Source: Crocodylus rhombifer (lineage: Eukaryota; Chordata; Crocodylia; Crocodylidae). Taken from it: a DNA stretch of 64,000 nucleotides. Shown one piece after another: positions 46,858 to 57,299 of this stretch (the first letter of the stretch is position 1; each line of letters starts with the position of its first letter). Below the pieces are notes generated by a model. The model was not told the DNA's origin. It made no database searches and saw nothing but the letters and a program-made list of their open reading frames with translations. The translations under genes were made by a program, and so were the position numbers. The stretch is taken from contig JAVSML010024330.1 in NCBI GenBank assembly GCA_038503035.1, forward strand, positions 62,001 through 126,000. The letters run 5' to 3'.

Positions 46858-47243
46858 GCGGGAAGCACCAGCCCCGCCCCCCTCCCCGCAGCCCAGGGAC
46901 CACTCCATCCACTGGCAGCTCACCCTCCCCTCCCACTGCTGGAGAGGCAGGTAGGTCAAGTGTGTGCATGACACAGGGTTTTAATCAGCCCTAAACTGAA
47001 GTGATGGTTTTAAAAACCCACTGCTTCAATTTAGGGCCCCTGTTTCATCTACACACACCCATAGAGACCATTTCTTCCACTGGTTATTTTTTATGAATTA
47101 CTTTTACAATAAAATGCTAGCTTTATTTATATAACAAATAATTTCAGCTGCCAACAGTACTTCAAACAGTCCTTAACTTTAGATTTCTGAACTTTTACAG
47201 CTTAAGTTGTAACTGGGTGCTTCTACACATGCAATTAATGGGC

Positions 47244-47535
47244 ATGTTTACACATGTACACTTAATGCACATTAGCCCAATTTAAGGTGCATTAAGGGTG
47301 TGCATTTATATGTGCATGCCTTAATGAGCATTTAAATTGGTGATTTTAGGCTATTCAAGCCTAAATTTGATACCTGAAGCAGGTATCAGATTTATGCATG
47401 AATAGCTAAGCCACATTAGTGAATGTGTAAATGCACTAATGCATATTATCCCAAGGATTTGGGATTAACTTTAATCCTAAATCAGTCTACACACCTGCAT
47501 TAATGCATCTTAGCCTATGCCCATGTAGACAAAAC
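47244..47535. mobile_element. Putative short inverted-repeat element
   Basis: The edges carry gtttacacatg and, inverted, gtctacatg. Several ttaatgca/tgcattaa and ttagcc/ggctaa motifs occur in both orientations between them. Ends are approximate and no target duplication is seen. The termini resemble those of the elements at 48224 and 52244. Confidence 0.35.
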
Positions 47536-47539
47536 TTAA

Positions 47540-48220
47540 TGCCTAATTGTGCATTAGGCTAATGTGAAGGAGGTATGACCCAGGAAAATCACTAAGATCT
47601 GTACAACAATGCACTGACAATGAAATGTCTGGATCAAAAACTGATATTTTATCATATTCAGGCTATCTTCAAATAGGTAATTAATAACTGTTGGAGAGCA
47701 GCCTCAAATTAATGAAAACTCACTGTGATATCACTGACACCCATATTAATCAAGAGTAACTCAAAGTGAATAGGATTATTTCAGTATGAAACCAATATAG
47801 TTAAGAGGCAAATAAGTCCCGTTTGAGCCATAACCACCACAGAACTGCCTGAGTCTGATTTACATACATTTCAATACTAAATACGATACTAAATGTTCAA
47901 AATAAAATATTCTACTCTATAAAGGCAACATCACTAAATGATATCTAGATTTATATCTATTGACCCATACAACTAATTTTCTAGTACTTTTTGTCATTGA
48001 TTAAATAATAATTTAACAACAGAACAAGACTTGGCAGAGTTGATTGAATTTTAGAGTATCCAACTAGCTGTATACAGATTGCTAAACCAACTGAAACACA
48101 TAAGCTGAATATCCTTTGATGGAGATTTTAGTTTACTTTGCACTTTAGAAAAATCATAAAAAGGCATAAATTGAGAAGGAAGAAGTCAAAGAAACTGTAG
48201 TGCCCAACCACTAGAACACA
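47540..48220. other. AT-rich stretch, nothing supported
   Basis: No feature recognised. Confidence 0.5.
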
Positions 48221-48223
48221 CTA

Positions 48224-48477
48224 GGTACATCTACATGTTCATGAATTTTCAGTGGTTACTGTGTATTTAATTTAGCACTTATATAACCAAGCACTAAATA
48301 AATGTACAGTAACCAGAGGTACCATGCAGTAGTGCTGGTGAATGCTGTTTTAGTGACACTACTGAGCAAAAGCCTAATAATACTGTGCAGTAGCTTATTA
48401 GCACTGACTGTGCTGTCACACACTACTGCGTAGTGTTATTAAGCTACTGCACAGTTAGTGTCTCATGTAGACGTGCC
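48224..48477. mobile_element. 254 bp inverted-repeat (MITE-like) element
   Basis: The termini ggtacatctacatg and (inverted) ggcacgtctacatg match at 12 of 14 positions. The interior has further pairs, such as ctgtgcagtagctta against taagctactgcacag, so most of the element folds back. No coding capacity. Target duplication is not clear. Confidence 0.55.
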
Positions 48478-48489
48478 AACTGATGAAAT

Positions 48490-49200
48490 AATGAATGGTA
48501 CAAGAAAGAAGAACCAGATAATTCTATTGATTTGGTCTCAGCCTCCTTTACACATTAAACTTATATAAGTAATGTGGTAATTGCAGAATAGAGTGTGAAG
48601 GGTGCTACATTTGAAGCCAACTGAGGCACCACAGAATGGTCTACATATAACATACAAATGTTCCTCCTGTTAAAAATAATGAAGAATTTTTTTATGGCTG
48701 AATGACTCGTGTCTCAAATGAACATGTAGCATGGCATAAAGTACAATTGTCAACACTGGGGATCAGATCCTATTGTGTCTTTAAATGAATATGTGCAGAG
48801 ACCTCAGAAATTATCCATTGAAAGGGTAGAAAATGAAACAAATAATATGAAATACTTTTTATACAATACACATTGAACAATATTTTAGGAAACATTTTCC
48901 TACAAGCTAGCGTTGAGGTGAAGAGTTGAATAAGATTTGAATTAGAAGCCAGGTTTTGTTATACTTATTAGGTATATAAATTGCACACTTAAATGCAATT
49001 CTATTCTACCCTGTTTGAGTCTCTGAAAAACTGTTAATACAAGAGGTGAGTGGAATCTCCTCCTCTTCCCCTTTTTTCTGTGATTCAGTATTAAGGGAAG
49101 GTGTAGCTACAAAAGGAGATGTATTAATCACTTTTCATAAACTTAAGCAAGGTGAAATAGGATCACTTTTAGTAACTCAGAGTGCAGAAAAAAGTGACAA
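48490..49200. other. AT-rich stretch, nothing supported
   Basis: No feature recognised. Confidence 0.5.
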
Positions 49201-49229
49201 TATTCACCCAACCTGACCACAGAAAACAG

Positions 49230-49750
49230 TCTGTAGCTGTGACCAAACACAAGTGCATGACTAGACTACTTCAAAAATGGCCGACCATGTGAAAATCTGA
49301 ACTGTCATTGCAGGAGGGGTCAGATGAAGACATTTCAAAGCATAGCATCTTCTGTAACTTCTTTCTGTGGTGCCTGCCAGCCTCTGAGCTGTTTCAGAAT
49401 GGGATGGGGGAAAGGGAGTGGAGGGAGTTTAGTCTGGGTTTTTTTCAGCTCCTTCTGGAAGGTGGGGCTGATGTATTGGAGCCCCTGAGGAAGGGGGAGG
49501 GGTTCCAATTCACCCACCCTACCCTTCAGTGCTGATTGGGGAACCCAAAGAATGAGCTTCATCTGCTCCCTTTCCCTACTCCCATTCTGAAAACAGGGAC
49601 AGACTGGGACAGAGGAGAGACCAGTGCTAGGGGATGCATGGCTCCCTTCCCCCTGGAACCAATCGTGAACTTCTGTTTGGTCTGGGGGTTCATTGTAACT
49701 TAGAACTCTTCCTTCAAAGGGTTCTCAGTTACAGTGGGGAGTTGAACTTC
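49230..49750 (+). repeat. GC-rich interspersed repeat, copy 1
   Basis: Shares an ordered set of segments with 55300-55800: 'agtgcatg', 'ggtcagatgaag', 'ttaacttct/gtaacttct', 'gtggagggag', a 'ctggaggggtgg/ctggaaggtgg' segment, and 'gattagagcccct/tattggagcccct'. The two copies are clearly diverged. The frames 49308-49535 (plus) and 49335-49562 (minus) are by-products. The class is unknown to me. Confidence 0.55.
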
Positions 49751-49759
49751 TGTCTGCAC

Positions 49760-51755
49760 CCTAAGTCTACTTACATACATATTAAGTAGAACAGAATCCA
49801 CCCCATAATATTTATATGGATAATGAATATACCTAAAGTTAATCTAAAAGAAGTAAAATAAAGAAAATTAAAAATCATGTCTTACATGATTCATTTTATA
49901 AATCAGATACCAAATGTTTAGCACAATGCTAATTCCAGCTGCAAATTATTTCACAGTTCTCCATTACATTTGATACTAGCTACTGTCAGAGACGTGCAAA
50001 TGGACTAGATGGATGGTGTTCTGTTATGGCAAAACAATTTGTCCATTCCTTCATGTCACAGGAAGTAAAGTTGAATATCCAAATAGTAACTCTAAGACTG
50101 GACAGTGATGGAAATGCTGCTTGTTGGTCATGGGTTACAGATCTTATGTATAATTAAGCATAGTAAGCCCTGTTTGTTTAGGAGTGAATCAAATCTAACA
50201 GGTGTCCTTATCCTCCACACTTCTTTTTGGGGATATTCAAGCAGAGCTTCCAACAACAACATTTGGAGAGAAAGGCCATTCATAGCCTAATCCCTCCTTT
50301 AATACAAATCTTAGAAATCATAAGGCAAGCTCTAGAAACAAATTACACTTAACTATTTCTCTGGATGACCTCATGCTTTCACTTAGTTTCAGAATTAGTG
50401 CAGAAGTCTATTTGGATATTGCTAGATCAATAGAGATTCTTAATACAACTCAGCATCTTTTTCATATAATTGAATATGAGATTTATATGGTTTACAGCTG
50501 ATAAGATTGCTAGTGGTATTTTATAATATCCTCTATATGGCAACTGTATTTCTCTGTACACCAACAATCAAAGAAGAAAGGGTTCTAGGAAACATGACAT
50601 ATAGGTTCATGTATTTTTATTATTTGTTGTTAAAATGATGCAGATGCAGATTAAATTCCCTTTGTTCAATAAGTTTGATCATTTTATTAGCTTTAAAATC
50701 CACACACAAAATACTATTCTATAAGAATTTTTCCCAGTCCTTTTTCTGGTGGGGGGAAGCTATGGAAACTTAACAGCAAATAATAGCAAACTACTCTTGT
50801 GCTATCCATTAGGAGAAATGGCAATTTACATAGTCTTGGATTACAGTTAAAAAAAAGTCATGTGGAAATTTAAGAATAGGACCTATGCTACTTACTGTCA
50901 TATTTGCTTTTTTGGCATATTTAGGGGAAAGTGAGGGCCATTTACAAAATTAATATATATATATATTTTCTTAGTTTCCTGTATTTGAATTTACATTCTG
51001 GTATTTTCCAGAAGCCTTGATCCTGATTGTGGCTGCAACCTATGAGCACATTAGAAACTAGAAATTAGGTCCTGCTATGCCCAACATACTTATTTCAATC
51101 CAGTGTAAGTTAAAAAAAAGGAGGTCACAAACAAGAGGAGGAAAATAAGAGGAGGAAGACAAAATAATAATGAATGATTTAATAGGCACCTGCAAGGTTC
51201 TCAGTGTTTTACTGAAAAAGAGGACGCAAGGACTGTGCCCTTTCTGCAGTAGAATGAACAGCACTAAGAACTGGAAGGTAAACAGGGCAGTTTCCAAATA
51301 ATTGGTGCTCTACAGTGGACAGCTAAATCTTTCTGACAGACCTCTTTCCCTAATTGTAGATTGATATGTTAAAGTGAATCATAGCCGTTGTCCCATAAGC
51401 AATAGCATATTTAAAGCCAGTTATTTTCCCTTTCCAAAGACATAGAAGAGTATAATTGCCAAAAATTGCACAAAATCAGAGTGCTTACTAATGGTTACTA
51501 ACTCCATAGGTCCTGTATAGGATTACAGATCTAAATACCAATCCAAAAATAAAGCATTTAAACTTCATCCAAACAGACTGTAAAGGATGGCTGTTCTTTA
51601 TTGGTGTCAATTGTAGGGTATCAGTGTCATCCAAAAAGAGATATTTTATGAATATTTTATGATTTTTTTAAATATGTTATGCAGTGAAGAAATCAATTAT
51701 GCTTGATTTTTTTTCTATTATATACACATTTGCTCCTTTTTGGGTGCAGATTTAT
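49760..51755. other. AT-rich stretch, nothing supported
   Basis: Only a short (TA)n run near 50953-50965 and featureless frames. Confidence 0.5.
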
Positions 51756-51767
51756 ACTAGAGGGCTC

Positions 51768-52220
51768 TGTCCAGACAAGCATAGGTGTGCAGTATGTGAT
51801 GTCTCAGATCTATCTGCAGCACCACACGCTGCACATACAGGCATTTCCCATGCTGCTACCTTGCTGTGCAGGGGAAGGGCAGGAGCTGACTCCTGGAGAT
51901 CCCAGTGTCAAAAAAACCCCACATCAGAAGAAACCAGGGTGGTGCATGTGGTGGCAGTGAGTGCCACACAAATTCAGAGCCTGGTTGGCCTGGCCAGGCT
52001 TCTTGCCATAGCTGCAGCCCTGGGAGGCACCTAGAAGCCCAAGTAAGGCTCCTGAGGCCAGAACAGTTGCTGGACCTAGCCTCCCCTACCCACCTGGGGT
52101 AACATGCTGCATGCTAGAGCACATGAGGCACAGGCATTCCCTGGGGAGAAGTAGCAGAAGCACAAGGTGTGCCAGTGCTACTTGTCCCCGGACAAACAAT
52201 TGTCCACACTTATCTGGACA
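51768..52220. mobile_element. 453 bp element with TGTCCAGA termini
   Basis: The left end tgtccagacaagcatagg and the inverted right end tgtccagataagtgtgg match at 11 of the first 12 bases and further in. The interior is GC-richer than the flanks. Overlapping frames (51684-52034, 51703-51960) have no domain. No target duplication is clear. Its right end lies 24 bases from the next inverted-repeat element. Confidence 0.55.
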
Positions 52221-52243
52221 TGCTGGGATGGGGGAGGGGATGT

Positions 52244-52417
52244 ATCTACACATGAGTTTTACTGTGGAACTGACTAATTAGCTCCACAGTAACATGTCAC
52301 CATCTATATGCATGCTCGGATTAGGCCACAGAAATTAACTCCGCTGTAAGATAGTACTGTCCTGGACAAGTACTATCCTATGACAGTCATCTAGTGTGCC
52401 GAAATGCATGTGTAGAT
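52244..52417. mobile_element. Small MITE-like element with TCTACACATG ends
   Basis: A perfect 11-base inverted repeat, atctacacatg (52244-52254), pairs with catgtgtagat (52407-52417). An internal pair, actgtggaact / agctccacagt, strengthens the fold. Same terminal style as the element at 48224. Confidence 0.55.
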
Positions 52418-52429
52418 GGTGATCAGAGC

Positions 52430-55290
52430 TAGGTGGGGCATGAAGGTGCTACAGTGCAAGTGCTGCCTGCAGGCTAGCCCCAGACTATAGCACCCTCATG
52501 CCCCAGCCACACCCTCTATCACCCAATACTGGTACCCGGAGCCCAGGGCTGACCACCTAGGCTCTCTGCCAACCTGGGGCTTCACCCTGGTTCAAACAGC
52601 TGTAGTCCTGGGTGCATGTGAAGGTGCTACACCCAGGAGTGACTGACTCAAGAACGAGCTATGTTGGAGTTTATTGCTATGTGTTAATTACATGTGTAAA
52701 TGCACCCAATGGGGCATAAATTTTACCCACTGCATTTTAAGGCTTCATTTTAAAAAGCAGAAACACCTAAATTTGCTTGCAAATATGCATGCTAGAGTGT
52801 ACCTACAATTGTGCATACAGATACTGTCATTGCATGCTCTCAATAACAGTGCAAACAAAGGTATACATTTTTCTAACCGGTACACATGAATTTGGTCCAT
52901 TTTTAATATTCCATTCCAGTGTACAGTTGTTAGAAAATCAATCTGAAAATTTCACTATGTAATCAAAAATGCCAGGGCTGAAATGATAGGGGTAAATTAG
53001 TCATTCAGTTTAAACCTAAAACAGGGAGTATGTATTTATTTCAGGTTTGTTTAATCTTATGCTTCCAATATAATGAATAATGTAATTCACTGAAGTGTAG
53101 GTAATAAAATTCAGAAGCTCAATGGTCTGCCAATATCATTTATTGCTAAGAATATAAGAGTAGATTATGTATGCAAGCCTTAATCATGTTAACAAATACA
53201 CATACCAATGAATAATTCTTTGAAAATGAATAGGCACCAACAGTATATGATCTTATACATGAGAATAATTGTATAATTGTTCACTAACAAGTATATACAT
53301 GCAAATTGTATAATATAGCTCTTAACAGAATTGTGTAGTGACCACATCACAGCTTTGTGCAGGCCATGTAGAGCCACCTTAACTTATATTTGTATCTCAT
53401 TTTGAAGGCAGCCTTTCTGTATCCTATCAAACCACTTACAAAGATCTGACTTAACAATGAATAATATGATCAAGAGTGGCAAGCTCAGGGGCATAGAATT
53501 TCACCTTTCCAAAATGAAAAGTAAGATTTTATTGCAAGACAGAGACATTCAAAAGTTTGGGTTTTCTATGAAATCTGGGAAATTTGCTGTGGGATGATCC
53601 ATGTGCAAATTTACTGCATAGGTCCAAAGCACAGTCATGATTTTCATTCTCTTGTTAAAATATCTTTCCTAGTCCAAAAATGTTCTCTCTTTCATTTTTT
53701 TGAAAGAGAGTTAGTACTGGTTAAAGTTGAGGAAAAATCAGAAAAGATATTAAGCAACTTCTAAAATGAAAGATTTTGTTACTGTTTTTATTCTCAACAT
53801 TTTGTAAGCCTTTCCCCTTTGATTTATTCTTTATTCTCAAGTAATCCAATTTTCAGTCATCACAGGGAAAAGGTTATGCTCTCAACTAATCAATGTCAGT
53901 ATCAAAACTGATGGATATTCACAGAAAAGGATGTACACATGCATACATACAGGTTTCATCCAAATCTCTAAAAATTATAAACTGTTTTAGTCCCTAAAGC
54001 AGGAGATTCCAAACAGTGAGAAAGTTCTTCCTAATAACCAGCCTGGAAATCTTAATTCTTCAAATCATAAAATATTATTCCCATGCATTTAGTGCTATGG
54101 AATAACAAAGTAAGAAAATAAAAAAAAATATAAGATTCAATATCAAGTCAGATCTCAGTTCAAATTCAAAGTAGGTATCACTGTAATCTCACCTCTTATT
54201 CATACTCATTTTGACAAGTACCCGAAATGCAAGCTCTTATAACTTCAACTAATGGGCTGATTTTTTTCCCTTACCAAATGTTCATGATGAAGCATCATAG
54301 TTAACATAACAACTTGGAGTTAGCTAGTGAGCTGCTTGTTTGCTTGTTGTTTTTATTTTTCTTGTTTAATTTTATTTTCAGGACTGTAAGTAGACCTCTT
54401 GGGTAAAAAAAAATTATTTTGCAGTCATGTTCTGGAATTAAAATCAGATGGTTAATCAATGAAAGAAATAACCGTTTGTAAGTATTTTGTTATAATTCAA
54501 TTAGCCATTTATAGGTAGCAGAGACCTAGATAAAGCTTTGCCTTTATTAAAATTCTATTACTTCATTTCTACATTAGGTGTAATTTACTTAGGATGTTTT
54601 TAAATTTATAATAGTAAAAATAAAGCATAGCAATGAGAGGGAAGTATAATAGTAAGAATTCAGAGGCTAATAGTCAGATAATGCTTATGACATTTTTTTT
54701 TACAGAAAAATAAGGAAAATGAACAAGAGAAAATGTTCTTGTTTGATACTAACAGTAAGGAGGGCTGCTGCCACTAAACCAGTCTGTGATAGTATGATTA
54801 ATGTAATTTTATTATCTTTATAAAAGAACTCTCACATGGTTTTTGACAGTGTTCTGTGTCTAAGATGGAAGACACAATGTAGACATCAAGTTCTCACAAA
54901 GGTCCCAATACTGTACAAGCAGATTTCTACATCACTGGGAAACCTGTCCTGTCACAGGAATATAACTGCATTGAGGATCTCTCAGGATGGCAGAGGACTG
55001 GGGGATTGTAAAAGCAAAATAAAAATCTCAGTGTCCATCTCTGTTTCCTGAGGCCCCTGACTCATGTTACATTTAAAGTGCAATGAATGCATTAATGGAG
55101 CAATAAATTATAACATGCCAAACATTCAAGCAATTTATCACTCAGTAACAAGTGGCAATAAGGTGATCCAGCCACAAAGATATTACTTGAAGAATATCTT
55201 TCCAACTTCTTGGTATAATGCCTCATTTTGAACACGTAGTGTGTTTTATACTCCACTCTGCTGCCCTGAGGGGCACTGACAGAAGTGTCA
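52430..55290. other. Mostly AT-rich, nothing supported
   Basis: A GC-richer part to about 52650 may belong to the preceding repeats. The rest is AT-rich with featureless frames. Confidence 0.5.
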
Positions 55291-55299
55291 TTTTGTCAC

Positions 55300-55805
55300 C
55301 CAATCAGCCACTGCAAGTGCTCTGCAGCCACACACCACAGAAGTGCATGGCTACAAAGCACTTAAAAAGTGCCTGACCACATCACAAATGATGAAGGCAG
55401 GTTCAGATGAAGGCAGTCCAAAATGGAACACCTTCATTAACTTCTGTCAATGTGCACCAGCCTTGTCCCCAGCACTGTCTTCAGGGTTGGGTGGAGGGAG
55501 GGAAACGGAATTCCATCTGGGGTTTGCCCAGCTTGCGCTGGAGGGGTGGGCAGGTGGATTAGAGCCCCTCCCCCACCCTGAATGGGGGGAGGGAGGGTGC
55601 AATCCACTCACCTCTCCCTCTCCAGCACAGGCTGGGAAAACCCTAGAATGGATTTCTCTACCCTGCCTTCTTCCCCTCCTATCCATGCTCAGCAAGGGGA
55701 GGGCAGGGCTAGGGGAGGAGGCTAATCCTCCATGCTCCTGGTCCATCTGTTGGGTCAGGAGTGCCATTCTAACTCATGGCACTTTGCATGAAGTACCATG
55801 ACAGT
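55300..55805 (+). repeat. GC-rich interspersed repeat, copy 2
   Basis: Second copy of the sequence at 49230-49750, in the same orientation. It contains a longer purine-rich middle (gggtggagggagggaaacgg). The frames 55343-55801 (152 codons) and 55447-55767 overlap on opposite strands and show no domain, so I treat them as artefacts of the repeat. Confidence 0.55.
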
Positions 55806-55869
55806 CCAGGGAGGTGCACATCTATCAGCACCCAAGGTGCCACAGAAGGAGATGTCATGACTTACTCCC

Positions 55870-57290
55870 CTTCCTCCCTGTCATAGGAACACAGGGTCAG
55901 GCAAGGGGGAAGCCTCAGTCAGAGGCAGACCCCTGATCAAAGAAAAAGAAAAAAAAAACCCATACCTGCTGCACGGGCCTGGGGGAGCGAAGAGACGCGC
56001 TGTGGAAAAGCACCCGAGCGGTTTATCAGCTGTGCCCATCTCCAGCTGGAGCTGGGTAATGCAACAAGGAGGCATCACCCAATGAAGATAAAAATCAGCC
56101 CGGAAAGCACAGGAGCAGGGGACGCCAAGGGCCAGAGGACAGGCAGGGAACCACGGGAAGGAGAGTGTCCCGCCACTGCAGTCAGCAGTGGTGGCGGCTG
56201 CAGGAACTGTAAAGAATCCCTGAGCCAGGGAAGACCAGCGGGAATTAAAGATGCCAGCAGGGAGGCCGGCAGCAGCAGCAGAAGCGGCAGAAGCAGCAGG
56301 AGCTGCAGAGGATCCCTGTGCTGAAGAAGACTGGCAGGGATTGAAGACGCCGGCAGGGACACCGGCAGCAGCAGCAGTGGCGGTGTCAGCAGGAGCTGCA
56401 GGGAATCCCCATGCTGGAGAAGCCCAGCTGGGATCAAAAGAGTCAACAGGGAAAGCCAGCATGGGAGTGCTTAAAAGAGGCAATGGGGGCTGCAGCCACA
56501 GGGCAGAGGTAGATCCCAGAGGGAAAGAAAGAGACCCCGGCTGGGGTGGAAGCGTGGACCCTGACCCTAAGGGTGCACTTGCTTAGGGGTGGTAGGGGAC
56601 TGAGGGAGTTCAGGACATTTCCTGTGATTCCCCCTTATCCATTTTGTCTTTCCCTGTCTCATTGTTCTTGTAGTCGGGGTATCAGTTTTGTTTTTTGTGT
56701 CAGGGCCTGGGGCTTTACATTGGAGAAGGTATTTGATTGTGTGTCCCTTTTTCGGGCTGTTCCATTTTAGTTCCTTGTCTAGCATAGATTAGCATAGCCC
56801 TCCGTCCCAGCAGTGACCCTGGTCAAAGGAGGGAAAGAGACCAAGAGAGAGCATGAAGAGGAACAGCAACATCTCCCATAGATAGCGCTGGGCTTCGGAA
56901 TGGACATCTCCAAAGGCAGAGAGTCAGCAGACCCTCTGGGTCCAGTCAGAGCCCAAGACACCTGCCAGCGAGGAAGGACGTGGGGACCAGGAAGATATAA
57001 ATGGGGAATAGCCACTAAAGATCTTGAGGCTCATCTAGAAGGTTGGCATATGGCCAGGGTGTAGGGGAGGTTGGAGGCCCAGAGACATCCACCGGGATGC
57101 ATGACCACTTTGGAGGCACCCTCAAAGGGGACTCCCTTCACTGAGAGACCATCTAAGGTCATGGCGGGTGAGTCTGGGGGACACACCGAAGGTAATCGAG
57201 GTACCCTCTGGGGTCTACATGACGTTCCCTGGTGAACAAGGTCAGCTGTTTGGGCAAAGGCGGCTCAGGAGCAAGCCTTTGACCTGAGAT
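55870..57290. other. GC- and CpG-rich block of unknown origin
   Basis: About 1.4 kb with clearly higher GC and CpG than the surroundings (for example gaagagacgcgctg and cacccgagcgg near 55987-56020). It contains an approximate three-unit minisatellite. Long frames on both strands (minus 55881-56483, plus 56251-56586) are alanine-rich because of the repeats and have no recognised domain. The right part contains tcattgttcttgtagtcggg and gtcccagcagtgaccctggt, which match nothing I know. It could be the non-coding part of a retroelement, or a CpG island; I cannot decide. Confidence 0.5.
56190..56460 (+). repeat. Minisatellite, about three ~93 bp units
   Basis: Each unit contains ggcagcagcagcag (or a GCAGG variant), gcaggagctgcag, a 'gaatccc' segment, a 'gaagac(c/t)' segment, 'gggat(t/c)(a/g)aa', and 'cagggan(g/a)cc'. 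The units diverge by substitutions and indels. Translation in the minus frame gives an Ala/Pro-rich repeat protein of no evident meaning. Confidence 0.65.
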
Positions 57291-57299
57291 GGGCACACT

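Larger units (their letters stand above)
45370..47066. mobile_element. Composite 1.7 kb element with inverted ends
   Basis: The left end gggtgtagatgaagtaaggg, continuing gcc, is matched inverted at the right end by gtgtagatgaaacaggggcc (47036-47060 region), with a small insertion. The motif gtgtgcatgacac appears near both ends (45394 and 46960). Just inside the right end lies a palindrome built on ccctaaactgaag / cttcaatttaggg that recurs in the segment interrupting the CR1 at 17.4 kb. The interior includes a probable LTR and a (CTG)n tract. No transposase is visible, and frames inside have no domain. Target duplication was not found. Confidence 0.45.

Noticed and set aside
55343..55801. 152-codon plus-strand frame
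   Set aside because: Falls in an interspersed repeat with a related copy at 49.3 kb where the frame is not kept.
55881..56483. 200-codon minus-strand frame, the longest in the window
   Set aside because: Ala/Pro-rich translation produced by the minisatellite, with an equally long frame on the other strand and no domain.
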